Positions 33,894 to 42,041 of a stretch of DNA of 47,809 nt are shown here, in pieces. Source of the DNA: Fusobacterium perfoetens (GTDB lineage: Bacteria > Fusobacteriota > Fusobacteriia > Fusobacteriales > Fusobacteriaceae); contig NZ_JADYTX010000015.1 of NCBI RefSeq assembly GCF_021531475.1, positions 1-47,809 on the forward strand. The letters run 5' to 3'. The position numbers and the translations under genes are program-made. How positions within the stretch are numbered: the stretch's first letter is position 1; each line of letters starts with the position of its first letter. The notes under the pieces were generated by a model. That model had not been told where the DNA came from, did no database searches, and saw only the letters and a list, made by a program, of their open reading frames with translations.

Positions 33894-33919
33894 CTGATGG
33901 CGATATTATCGCTATCAGG
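33894..33919. terminator. Terminator after HAD gene, palindrome family B copy
   Basis: CTGAT-G-GCGAT, loop ATT, ATCGC-T-ATCAG, then G and a T-run, starting 3 bases after the stop codon. It nearly equals the palindrome inside radC at 25510-25535. Confidence 0.75.
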
Positions 33920-33972
33920 TTTTCTAAAAAAAATATAGGACTATGGAAAAAATAGTAAAATGATTTAACTTA

Positions 33973-34006
33973 GACTGTTGTAATAAAACTACAGCAGTCT
34001 TTTTTT
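33973..34006 (+). terminator. Second terminator before the kinase operon
   Basis: Arms GACTGTTGTA (33973-33982) and TACAGCAGTC (33990-33999), one G-T pair, and a run of seven T residues. With the hairpin at 33894 it makes a double stop between operons, or closes a short unannotated transcript. Confidence 0.8.
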
Positions 34007-34042
34007 ATTGTTAAAAATAAAGTTATGAAGAAATTGAAAAAA

Positions 34043-34052
34043 ATGGTATAAT
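34043..34052 (+). promoter_or_regulatory. Extended -10 of kinase operon
   Basis: ATGG-TATAAT, with TATAAT at 34047-34052 and an extended TG before it, 30 bases upstream of the kinase start. A TTATGA at 34023-34028 could be a poor -35. Confidence 0.45.
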
Positions 34053-34081
34053 TAAGGAAATAAAATTTTTTGAGGTTTAGT

Positions 34082-36088
34082 ATGAAAAAATTCTTTCTGG
34101 TGTTTTTTTTGATGATAAATTCCTTTATTTCTCAAGGAATATCAATAGAAAGAACTCCCAAAAAAATAGTTTTAAAAAAAGAATATGTAGTGGCTTTTGA
34201 TCCTATGGAACCTCCTTTACAATTCGTAGAAGAGGGAGTAATAAAGGGATTTAATATAGAGCTTTTAAATCTTATAGGACAAAAAAACAATGTTAAATTT
34301 ATATATGTCCCTATGACTAAAAAAGAGTCTTATGAAAAGTTAGTAAATAAAAAAATAGATGCTGTAATTGGAATGAGATTTGATAAAGAGTATGAAAATA
34401 AAATTAGATATACAGATAGTATTGGAGAATATAGTGTCTGTATAGTGGCTCCTAAAACTAAGATAAAAAGTATAAAAGAGGGATTTGGTAATGAAGATTT
34501 TTTAGTAGGAGTAGAGAAAGGCTCATCAGAATATAACTATCTAAAAAATATGAAAAAAGTTAATTTTAATATTGTATTTGATCAAGAATCTCTTTTTAAA
34601 CTTTTGGAATTGGAAAGAGCAGATTTTGCGATCGGTGTACAAGAGATAGCTGAATATATAATGCTAGAAAAAAATCTATATAATAAGTATGAAATAATGA
34701 ATAGTTATACTGCTCCAGTAAGTTATTATATAGGAGTTTCTTATGAAAATGAAAGTTTAGTTAAAGTTATCAATGGAGAATTAAAAAATTTAAAAATAAA
34801 TGGTAGTTATGAAAATCTTTTTGTGAAATGGAATAAATCGGCAGAGCTTGAGAAAGAAAAGCAGATGTTACAAAATATAAAAACAATATCTTATGTTTCT
34901 TTGATTTTGGTTTTGATATTGCTAGTTATAAGTATTTGGAATATTCAATTAAAAAAAGTTGTAAAAGATAAAACTGCTAAACTTAGAAAAATAAATAAAG
35001 AACTTGAAGAAAAAATCATAGAGATAAGAAATAATAACGAGCTTAATAGCATTATTTGTGAAAGTAGTCCTAGATGTATCACTATTTTTGATAGAGATAG
35101 AAAGATAACTTTTATGAATAAAAATTCTATAAATCTTTTTAATGCAGGAGATAACTTCAAAGGAAAAGATGCTTATTATTATCCCATAATGGAAAAAATT
35201 ATAGGAAATGGAGTTTTTGAAAAAACTGTTTTTGAGAATGAGGCTCATATAACAAGAGAGCTTAAAATAAATCTGAATGGAAGAGAGGAGTATTTTAGAT
35301 ATACCCTTTATCCACTTTTAGATTATCAAAAAAATAATATTGGGGCTTTTCTTACTATGGAAGAGTGTACTAAGGAGAAACTTTTAAGAGAAAAATCTCT
35401 AAAAAAAGAGAAAGATACAGCTATTGCCACTATAATTGCTGGGATTGCTCACGAGATAAGAAATCCAATGACAGCTATAAAAACATATATTGAACTTTTG
35501 CCACTAAAAAAAGATAATGAAAAATTTAGAGAACAGATAGTGACAATAGTTCCCAAAGAAGTAGAAAGAGTAAATAGATTGATAGAAAATCTTATAGATT
35601 ATATAAAACCAAAGGCTAATTCCATATCTGATATAAATTTATATGATATTATAAATTCATCAATGTTACTTCTTAAGCCTACATTTGATAAAAATTCTAT
35701 AAAAATAGAACTTGATATAGATACCACTCTTTCTATCAAAGGGGATCCAGCTCAAATAAAGCAAGTTATGATAAATATTCTTTTGAACTCAATAGATGCT
35801 ATAAATGAGAAAAAAGAAAAAATAGATGAGAAAGAGGAGTATTTTATCAAGATAAAAAGTTATGCTTTTGAGGAGCATAGAATAATTGAGATAACAGACA
35901 ATGGAATTGGAATGACAGAAAAAGAATTGAATAATATATATGAAGTGTTTTATACAACTAAAGCAAAGGGAACGGGACTTGGGTTACCTTTGACAAAACA
36001 ACTTGTAGAAAAAAACAGTGGAAATCTATTTGTTGAAAGTGAAAAAAACAAGTTTACAAAATTTACTATAATTTTTGAGGTGATATAG
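34082..36088 (+). CDS. Sensor histidine kinase with periplasmic-binding-type input domain
   Basis: A 668-residue membrane kinase. A signal or first membrane segment (MKKFFLVFFLMINSFI) leads to a SBP_bac_3-like sensor domain (about 30-255, with VVAFDPMEPPLQFVEEGVIK), a membrane helix (about 270-290), a coiled linker, a PAS-like domain (about 325-425), the H-box GIAHEIRNPMTAIKTY, and an ATPase domain with NILLNSIDAI, DNGIGMTEKEL and TTKAKGTGLGLPLTK. It would sense a small solute outside and phosphorylate the adjacent regulator. The ATG at 34082 has GAGG 6 bases before it; the upstream TTG is not used. Confidence 0.92.
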   Translation: MKKFFLVFFLMINSFISQGISIERTPKKIVLKKEYVVAFDPMEPPLQFVEEGVIKGFNIELLNLIGQKNNVKFIYVPMTKKESYEKLVNKKIDAVIGMRFDKEYENKIRYTDSIGEYSVCIVAPKTKIKSIKEGFGNEDFLVGVEKGSSEYNYLKNMKKVNFNIVFDQESLFKLLELERADFAIGVQEIAEYIMLEKNLYNKYEIMNSYTAPVSYYIGVSYENESLVKVINGELKNLKINGSYENLFVKWNKSAELEKEKQMLQNIKTISYVSLILVLILLVISIWNIQLKKVVKDKTAKLRKINKELEEKIIEIRNNNELNSIICESSPRCITIFDRDRKITFMNKNSINLFNAGDNFKGKDAYYYPIMEKIIGNGVFEKTVFENEAHITRELKINLNGREEYFRYTLYPLLDYQKNNIGAFLTMEECTKEKLLREKSLKKEKDTAIATIIAGIAHEIRNPMTAIKTYIELLPLKKDNEKFREQIVTIVPKEVERVNRLIENLIDYIKPKANSISDINLYDIINSSMLLLKPTFDKNSIKIELDIDTTLSIKGDPAQIKQVMINILLNSIDAINEKKEKIDEKEEYFIKIKSYAFEEHRIIEITDNGIGMTEKELNNIYEVFYTTKAKGTGLGLPLTKQLVEKNSGNLFVESEKNKFTKFTIIFEVI

Positions 36089-37453
36089 GTGGAAAAAATA
36101 ATTATAATAGATGATGAGATTTCAATTTGTTCATCTCTTACTTTTGCATTGGAAGATAGCTATGATGTTCAAGCTACTACTGATCCGAGCTTGGGAATAG
36201 AGATAATAAAAAAAGAAAATATTAATCTTGTACTTCTTGATCTAAAAATAGGAGATGTAGATGGTCTAGAGGTTTTAGAAGAAATAAAAAAAATAAATAA
36301 AGATATAGTTGTGATAATTATGACAGCATATGGTTCTATAATGTCATCAGTAGAGGCAATGAAAAAAGGTGCTTATACATATTTGACTAAACCTATGAAT
36401 TTAGAAGAACTTTATATGATAGTAAAAAAGGCTCTAGAGTTTCAAAAAATGAATGAAAAGATAGAGTATCTTAGCAAGGAACTTCAAAATAAATATCAAT
36501 TTGAGGGAATAATTGGAAAAACAGAGGGAATGAAAAGGATATTTTCTTTGATTGATAAGCTAAAAGATGTTGATACAGGAGTGATGATAACAGGAGAAAG
36601 TGGAACAGGAAAAGAGTTAGTTGCGAGAGCCATACATTTTTCAGGAAAAAGAAAAGATAATAAATTTGTAGAAGTAAATTGTGCAGCTATTCCAGAGGGG
36701 TTACTTGAGGAGGAGTTTTTTGGTCATAAAAAAGGAACTTTTACCAATGCTGTAAGTGACAAAATAGGAAAATTTCAATATGCTAATAAGGGGACAATAT
36801 TTCTTGATGAGATAGGAGATATGTCTTTAAGTCTTCAATCAAAGCTTTTAAGAGTGTTACAAGAAAAATCTTTTATTCCTTTGGGGGCTAATGAGCCAAT
36901 AGAAACTGATGTAAGAATTATTGCTGCTACTAATAGAGATCTTAAAAAAATGGTAGAAGAGGGAACATTTAGAAGAGATTTATACTTCAGACTTAATATA
37001 GTAGAAATAAAAATACCACCTCTTAGAGAGAGAAAACAAGATTTACCACTGCTTTTTAAACATTTTATAGAAATTTATAATAAAGAGATGGGTAAAAATA
37101 TAAAAGGTTTAGATAGAAGATGTGAAAAAATATTGATGAACTATGATTATCCTGGAAATGTCAGAGAGCTTTCAAATATAATTGAAGGTGGAGTTCTTTT
37201 ATCGCAAAACGATACAATAGAGCTAGATTGTTTGCCAAGCCAGTTAACAGATATGGGAATTGGAACGATTAACACTACAGATAAAATTATTTTAGAAGGA
37301 AAAGATCTTACAGAGATGACATTAAAAGAGGCTGAAAAAGTTTTAATAGAAGTTTGTCTAAGAAAAAATAACGGACATAAAAGACAGACAGCTGAGATGT
37401 TGGGGATAAGCGAGAGAGGATTAAGGAATAAAATCAATGAATATGAACTATAA
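36089..37453 (+). CDS. NtrC-family sigma-54-type response regulator
   Basis: A 454-residue protein. The receiver domain (1-120) has the phospho-acceptor Asp51 (LVLLDLKIG) and Lys101. The AAA+ domain (about 138-375) has Walker A GESGTGKE (169-176). The sigma-54 contact loop, usually GAFTGA, is GTFTNA here (216-221). A Fis-type HTH (about 415-452, with RQTAEMLGISERGL) ends it. Translation starts at GTG directly after the kinase stop, with GAGGTG just upstream. It should activate a sigma-54 promoter, but I see none near. It overlaps the TAXI gene by 17 bases. Confidence 0.92.
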   Translation: MEKIIIIDDEISICSSLTFALEDSYDVQATTDPSLGIEIIKKENINLVLLDLKIGDVDGLEVLEEIKKINKDIVVIIMTAYGSIMSSVEAMKKGAYTYLTKPMNLEELYMIVKKALEFQKMNEKIEYLSKELQNKYQFEGIIGKTEGMKRIFSLIDKLKDVDTGVMITGESGTGKELVARAIHFSGKRKDNKFVEVNCAAIPEGLLEEEFFGHKKGTFTNAVSDKIGKFQYANKGTIFLDEIGDMSLSLQSKLLRVLQEKSFIPLGANEPIETDVRIIAATNRDLKKMVEEGTFRRDLYFRLNIVEIKIPPLRERKQDLPLLFKHFIEIYNKEMGKNIKGLDRRCEKILMNYDYPGNVRELSNIIEGGVLLSQNDTIELDCLPSQLTDMGIGTINTTDKIILEGKDLTEMTLKEAEKVLIEVCLRKNNGHKRQTAEMLGISERGLRNKINEYEL

Positions 37454-38396
37454 AAATATATTTTTAAAAGTGGTAGTATTTCTGTGTTTTCTATCTATGT
37501 CCTTTGGACAAGATTATAAAGATGTATTTATAAGTATAGGAACGGGACCCATTGATGGAGTGTTTTATCCTGCTGGGACAGCTATATCAGAGATAATAAA
37601 AAAAGTAGGATATAACTCCTCTGCCTGCTCAACTGCTGGGTCTGGAGAAAATATAGACCTTATTATTGATAAAAAAATAGAGATGGCAATAGCGATGTCT
37701 GACACTGTTTATCAAGCTTATTATGGAGTTGGAGCCTATAAAGGAAAAGGACCAATAAAAAATTTAAATTGTATAACGGGACTTCATCCAAATTATACTC
37801 AGATAGTTACTTTGAGAGATTCCAATGTAAAAACTTTTAAAGATTTAAAAGGAAAAAGGATAGGAATAGGGATATATAACTCAGGAGTTGAGTTAAATGC
37901 AAGACTTTTATATGAGGCTCATGATATGAAATATTCTGATAGTGAGATAAGTTATGGTACCCCTGGAGAACTTATAGAGCAATTAAAAAACCATATTTTA
38001 GATGCAATATTTTTAACGAACACAGTACCAACGGATATTATTTATAATCTTTCATTAGAAATGCCGATAAACTTTGTAGCTATTGAAGATGAAGGAATAG
38101 AAAAATTAAGAGAAAAATGGCCTTTTTTCTTTAAGGAAAAAATTACTAAGGAAGATTATAATATAGAAAAGGATATTCAAACTGTGGCAGTACAAAATCT
38201 TTTGTTAGTGGATAGAAATCTTCCTGAGGGGATAGTTTATGATATTACAAAAGCTTTCTTTGAAAATATAGAAGAAGTAAGATGTTCTAATCTTGGGATA
38301 AGAAGAAATGTATCCATTGAAAATTATGATAAAAATGTTGATATTCCATTTCATAAAGGTGCTTTAAAATATTATAAGGACAAGGGTATAAGGTAG
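37437..38396 (+). CDS. TAXI-family TRAP substrate-binding protein
   Basis: A 319-residue secreted protein with a signal peptide (about 1-24, cleaved after SMSFG) and the TAXI fold: SIGTGPIDGVFYPAGTAISE, ACSTAGSGENIDLI, DLKGKRIGIGIYNSG and ATDIIYNLSLEM-like region near residue 200. TAXI receptors usually feed a fused DctQM permease, but none follows here. Being in the same transcript as the kinase, it may instead be a sensing partner. It starts inside the regulator gene, so it is co-translated. A terminator follows at 38424. Confidence 0.88.
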   Translation: MNMNYKNIFLKVVVFLCFLSMSFGQDYKDVFISIGTGPIDGVFYPAGTAISEIIKKVGYNSSACSTAGSGENIDLIIDKKIEMAIAMSDTVYQAYYGVGAYKGKGPIKNLNCITGLHPNYTQIVTLRDSNVKTFKDLKGKRIGIGIYNSGVELNARLLYEAHDMKYSDSEISYGTPGELIEQLKNHILDAIFLTNTVPTDIIYNLSLEMPINFVAIEDEGIEKLREKWPFFFKEKITKEDYNIEKDIQTVAVQNLLLVDRNLPEGIVYDITKAFFENIEEVRCSNLGIRRNVSIENYDKNVDIPFHKGALKYYKDKGIR

Positions 38397-38423
38397 GATA
38401 TAAAAAATTAATTAGTTGTAGAT

Positions 38424-38457
38424 AAAAAAAGCTGACTTTCAAAAGCCAGCTTTTTAT
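38424..38457. terminator. Bidirectional terminator between TAXI gene and gltS
   Basis: AGCTG-A-CTT / AAG-C-CAGCT hairpin flanked by runs of A and T on the two sides, at the convergent ends of the TAXI gene and gltS. Confidence 0.85.
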
Positions 38458-38491
38458 TTTATACTTAATCAATTAACTTTTCAATTAACTA

Positions 38492-39709
38492 TTATTTGAA
38501 CATATTCATGAAGAATGTGATGATAACAGCGTTGAAGAAGTCGATGAATAATGATCCAACTAATGGAATTACGAAGAAAGCTTTAACAGATGGTCCGTTA
38601 GCTTTAGTGAATGATTCCATGTTAGCCATTGCGTTAGGAGTAGCTCCCATTCCAAATCCACAGTGTCCACAAGCTATAACAGCAGCGTCGTAGTCTCTTC
38701 CCATGATATTGAATGTTACGAAGTAAGCATAGATAGCCATGATTACTGTTTGAACTAATAAGATTACGATTAATGGTAATGCTAGAGCAGCAAGTTCCCA
38801 TAATTTCATTGACATTAATGCCATTGCTAAGAATATAGAAAGTGCGATATTTCCAAGCATTGATATTTCAGTTAATGGAAGTTTTTTCTTAGACATATCC
38901 ATAACGTTTCTGAATATAGCAGCAACTAACATTGGTCCTAAGTAAACTGGAATTGCAACACCTAATGATTTTGCAAATGGAGGAATCCAAGCTCCACATC
39001 CCATTGCTAAACCGATAGCAACAACAGCTTTGAATAAACTTTCTTCACTAACTTTTTCTTCGAAAACGTCAAGGTCTCCTTCGAAAACTTCATTGTCTAT
39101 TTCTCTCTTAGTTTGATGAGGTTTTTCGTCTTTTTTAGCAACTAAACCAAATTTTTCTATAAGTTTTTTAGCGATTGGTCCACCGATTAAACATCCAGCA
39201 ACAAGTCCAAATGTAGCAGAAGCCATAGCAACTGACATTGCTCCAACTGCTCCACCTTGTTCCATTAATGGTCCGAAAGCTCCAGAAGTTCCGTGTCCAC
39301 CTGTTAATGGTACTGATCCAGCAGCAAGTCCGATATATGGATGTAATCCAAATATTTTAGCTAGAGATACACCAACTGAGTTTTGGATAACAACTAATAT
39401 GATAGCAGCTAATAAGAATAATACAACCCCGATTCCACCTTTTTTAAGAAGTTCGAAACTTGCAAGGTATCCAACTGTAGTATAGAAAGCTATCATTAAG
39501 AAATCTTTTAATACTCCGTCAAAAGCGAAAGAGAAAGCACCAGTTTCATGTCCTATTAATAATACGATAGAGAAGATAACTCCACCAATAACTGGTCCAG
39601 GAATAAAGAATCTTTCAAGAACTGGAACTCTTTTTTTAACAGCAGCTCCGACTAAAAGAATAACGATTGCTATGGCAAGTGTTTCAGCCATATTAAAAGT
39701 GAAAGTCAT
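38492..39709 (-). CDS. gltS: Sodium/glutamate symporter
   Basis: A 405-residue Na+/glutamate carrier of the ESS family, with 10-12 membrane helices, the two pore-loop motifs SVPLTGGHGTSGAFGPL and CGHCGFGMGATPNAMANM typical of GltS, and a cytosolic acidic stretch (about 200-225) in the middle. It would import the substrate for the glutamate-fermentation operon on the other side of the IclR gene. AGGGGGTATT precedes the ATG. It is transcribed divergently from the IclR gene with a 499-base gap. Confidence 0.95.
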   Translation of the reverse strand: MTFTFNMAETLAIAIVILLVGAAVKKRVPVLERFFIPGPVIGGVIFSIVLLIGHETGAFSFAFDGVLKDFLMIAFYTTVGYLASFELLKKGGIGVVLFLLAAIILVVIQNSVGVSLAKIFGLHPYIGLAAGSVPLTGGHGTSGAFGPLMEQGGAVGAMSVAMASATFGLVAGCLIGGPIAKKLIEKFGLVAKKDEKPHQTKREIDNEVFEGDLDVFEEKVSEESLFKAVVAIGLAMGCGAWIPPFAKSLGVAIPVYLGPMLVAAIFRNVMDMSKKKLPLTEISMLGNIALSIFLAMALMSMKLWELAALALPLIVILLVQTVIMAIYAYFVTFNIMGRDYDAAVIACGHCGFGMGATPNAMANMESFTKANGPSVKAFFVIPLVGSLFIDFFNAVIITFFMNMFK

Positions 39710-40113
39710 AAATAATACCCCCTGTATAATTTAATGAATACATCCCATGTGGGTTAGAAATTTTTTGGCGATAATTAAGCCTTTCAAAATTCAGTTATGC
39801 TATAATTACATAATTTGAGTTCTGAAACTGTAATTAAAGTATCAAAAAAACTCTAAAATGTATTTGATAATCTAATATTATCACATAAAATATCAAAATA
39901 AAAATTCATTTATTTTATACTATAAATATTTTTTATATATGTTATATATTTTTTTAAATAAAAATGTAAAGAAAATACTAAATAAATGAAAAAATAAGAT
40001 GTTATATAAAAAATAAAGACATATTTTTGATAAAAAAATATATAGAGATAGAGAAAATAAATTAAAAAAAATTTTACTTGAATTTATTACAAAAAAATAA
40101 TAAATATAAAAAG

Positions 40114-40142
40114 TTGACTTATAAAAAAAAATAGGGGATAAT
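40114..40142 (+). promoter_or_regulatory. Promoter of IclR-type gene
   Basis: TTGACT (40114-40119), 17-base spacer and GATAAT (40137-40142). Confidence 0.65.
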
Positions 40143-40170
40143 GATATAAAAGGGTATTGTAATTTTTTTA

Positions 40171-40208
40171 AAGGAGGAAATTAATATATACTATATTAAT
40201 GAAGAAAA
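40171..40208 (+). promoter_or_regulatory. Shine-Dalgarno and hairpin spacer before the IclR-type start
   Basis: AAGGAGG (40171-40177) is too far from the ATG at 40209 in linear terms, but a perfect inverted repeat, ATTAATATA-TAC-TATATTAAT (40180-40200), lies between. If folded, it leaves 10 unpaired bases between the site and the start. A stop codon in frame at 40200 excludes a longer protein. Confidence 0.55.
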
Positions 40209-40958
40209 ATGATACAAAGTTTATTAAGAGCAATGGAATTACTAGAAATTTTAAAGAGAGCAAACGATACTTGTTCCATAGCACAATTAGCTGAAGAACT
40301 GGAGCTACCACCAAGTACAGTTCATAGAATATTAAAGACATTGTGCTCGACAATGTATGTTGTGAAAGATGAGAAATCCCATGAATATAGATTGGGACCA
40401 GCACTTATTCCTCTCGGGACATCAGCTTCTAAACACGTACATCTTCAAAGTGTAGCATATGATGTGTTAAAAAAGATAGCTTTAGAAACGGGAGAGGATA
40501 CTTTCTTGATTATTCCTGTAGAGTATAAAGGTATAGTTTTAGAGAGGGTTGATGGAAAAAGAACTTTAAAACTAGTTGAAGAATTTGGAGATGAGTTGTA
40601 TCTTCACTATGGTGCTATAAGAAAAGCGATACTTGCATTTCAATCAGACGAGTTTATAAATGACTACATAAAAAAAGTAATAGAAAAAGGAAAAACTTCT
40701 CTTAGAATAACACCTTTAGAGCTTAGAGAAAAACTAAAGAGAATAAGAGAAGAGGGAATATCTACATCGTCTGGAGATTATGCCAAAGGGACTATTGGAA
40801 TAGGAGCTCCTATAAGAAATAGTTCAGGAAATGTTATAGCTTCTGTTGGAATAGTAGTTGCAAAACCTAAAATCTTCTCAGAGGAGAGAGTAGAAAATCT
40901 TAAAAATATTATAAGAAAAGCAGGAGAAGATATTTCTAAGGGTATAGGATATTTTTAA
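40209..40958 (+). CDS. IclR-family transcriptional regulator
   Basis: A 249-residue protein with an N-terminal winged helix (about 1-60: AMELLEILKRANDTCSIAQL and ELPPSTVHRILKTL) and a GAF-like IclR effector domain (about 75-245; TSSGDYAKGTIGIGAPIRNS). It lies between gltS and the gcd operon, so glutamate metabolism is the likely target, with a metabolite such as 2-hydroxyglutarate, glutaconate or glutamate as a possible effector (inferred). The start is fixed by an in-frame stop at 40200. Repressor or activator cannot be decided from sequence. Confidence 0.9.
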   Translation: MIQSLLRAMELLEILKRANDTCSIAQLAEELELPPSTVHRILKTLCSTMYVVKDEKSHEYRLGPALIPLGTSASKHVHLQSVAYDVLKKIALETGEDTFLIIPVEYKGIVLERVDGKRTLKLVEEFGDELYLHYGAIRKAILAFQSDEFINDYIKKVIEKGKTSLRITPLELREKLKRIREEGISTSSGDYAKGTIGIGAPIRNSSGNVIASVGIVVAKPKIFSEERVENLKNIIRKAGEDISKGIGYF

Positions 40959-41099
40959 GATATGCTTTACATATATATGATAAATATATTTTAAAATGTT
41001 ATACTATTTAAATTATAAATTATGTAAGCTTTTAGAATAAAAAATGTTAAAAAAAAACTTAAAACAAGAGAATAAATAAGAAAATATACAAAAAATTTA

Positions 41100-41128
41100 T
41101 TGACTAAATAGAAATTTTGTATTATAAT
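41100..41128 (+). promoter_or_regulatory. Promoter of glutaconyl-CoA decarboxylase operon
   Basis: TTGACT (41100-41105), 17-base spacer and TATAAT (41123-41128), near the consensus, as expected for a highly expressed catabolic operon. Confidence 0.85.
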
Positions 41129-41149
41129 TAATTTGAAAAAATGAAATAC

Positions 41150-41166
41150 ATTCCATAATGTGGAAT
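41150..41166. promoter_or_regulatory. IclR-type operator candidate
   Basis: ATTCCA-TAATG-TGGAAT is a perfect 6-base inverted repeat with a 5-base spacer. It lies about 22 bases after the -10, in the early transcribed region, where a bound repressor would block elongation. Its TTCC...GGAA form resembles known IclR-family sites. Confidence 0.6.
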
Positions 41167-41194
41167 ATAATAACATAAGGAGGTGTGAGAAGAG

Positions 41195-41485
41195 ATGTTT
41201 ACTGGTAGTACTATGGGAATATTTGAATCATTAATAGTTTCTGCTTTAGGATTGTCTGTTGTTTTTACAGCTCTAGCGGTATTGGCTATTGCTATCATTA
41301 TTTTCTCTAAAATATTCAGTTGTTTAGGAATTTCTGAACAAAAACCAGCACCAAAAGTAGTAACTAAGCCTGCAGAAGAGGACTTAAGTGAAGAATATTG
41401 TGCTGTGTTAATATCAGCTGTTTCAGAAGAATTACGTTCTGTAAGAGGTGAATATAGAGTAAAATCTATAAGAGAAATTAAATAG
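41195..41485 (+). CDS. gcdD: Glutaconyl-CoA decarboxylase small membrane subunit (delta, OadG type)
   Basis: A 96-residue protein with one membrane helix (about 16-38, LSVVFTALAVLAIAIIIFS), a Pro/Lys-rich hinge, and an acidic C-terminal region (AEEDLSEEYCAVLISAVSEE). This is the OadG/GcdD pattern, a small anchor that assembles the sodium-pump decarboxylase. AAGGAGG lies 11 bases before the ATG. It is the first gene of the operon. Assignment rests on neighbours as much as on sequence, because the family is short and variable. Confidence 0.85.
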   Translation: MFTGSTMGIFESLIVSALGLSVVFTALAVLAIAIIIFSKIFSCLGISEQKPAPKVVTKPAEEDLSEEYCAVLISAVSEELRSVRGEYRVKSIREIK

Positions 41486-41584
41486 TGTTTTAAAAGGGTT
41501 TTTATTTTATTAAAAGGTATTGAGTTTATTAAAAAATTAAAATTTAAAAAATTATGAAAAATTGAAAGGACGGTTTTTAAGAGA

Positions 41585-42028
41585 ATGAAGTATATTGCCA
41601 ATGTAAATGGAAAAAGATATGAAATAGAATTAGAGAGAGTTGAAGATTACAGACCAATGACTCGTGAGGAAATAGCAGCACCAGTAACAGCATCAGCACC
41701 TATCGTAGCAGCACCTGCAGCTCCAGTAGCACCAACACCAGTAGCAGCACCTGCACCAGTTGCTCCAGCTCCAGTAGCAGCTCCAGCACCTACAGCAGCA
41801 CCAGTTTCAGCAGGAGCATCTACAGTAGTAGCTCCACTTCCAGGAACAATCTTAGACGTTAAAGTTGCACCAGGACAAGCTGTAAAAACTGGAGAAATAG
41901 TAATCATAATGGAAGCTATGAAAATGGAAACAGAAGTTGTAGCAGCGGCTGATGGGGTAGTAGATTCTATCCTAGTTAAAAAAGGTGACGCAGTAGATAC
42001 AGATGCAACTCTAATTACATTGAAATAA
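41585..42028 (+). CDS. gcdC: Glutaconyl-CoA decarboxylase biotin carrier (gamma)
   Basis: A 147-residue biotinyl protein. After a short N-terminal strand (1-25), an Ala/Pro-rich flexible linker runs from about 32 to 78 with repeated PVAAPAP-like units. The biotinyl domain (about 80-147) has the attachment motif EAMKMETEV, with Lys113 carrying biotin. It shuttles the carboxyl group from the alpha to the beta subunit. The linker length matches the swinging arm seen in Acidaminococcus and other GcdC proteins. Confidence 0.95.
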   Translation: MKYIANVNGKRYEIELERVEDYRPMTREEIAAPVTASAPIVAAPAAPVAPTPVAAPAPVAPAPVAAPAPTAAPVSAGASTVVAPLPGTILDVKVAPGQAVKTGEIVIIMEAMKMETEVVAAADGVVDSILVKKGDAVDTDATLITLK

Positions 42029-42041
42029 GGAGGAGTTGTAA

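Larger units (their letters stand above)
39710..40208. other. Gap between gltS and iclR-type gene
   Basis: A very AT-rich 499-base divergent region with no gene. It contains a short inverted repeat CCCATGTGGG near 39744, a promoter toward the regulator at 40114-40142, a strong Shine-Dalgarno at 40171-40177 and a hairpin at 40180-40200. I see no second copy of the TTCCA operator here. Confidence 0.6.

Noticed and set aside
33897-33912. Sigma-54 promoter (TGGC...GCT) ahead of the kinase operon
   Set aside because: The GG-N10-GC spacing fits by chance, but the bases form the arms of a terminator hairpin 3 bases after a stop codon, and the same palindrome occurs inside radC.
40199-40294. 31-codon upstream ORF before the IclR-type gene
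   Set aside because: It overlaps the regulator in another frame, its composition is not protein-like, and the strong Shine-Dalgarno is also too far from its ATG.
41647-41907. Ala/Gly-rich minus-strand open frame
   Set aside because: It is the antisense of the Ala/Pro-rich linker of gcdC; no start signals are seen.
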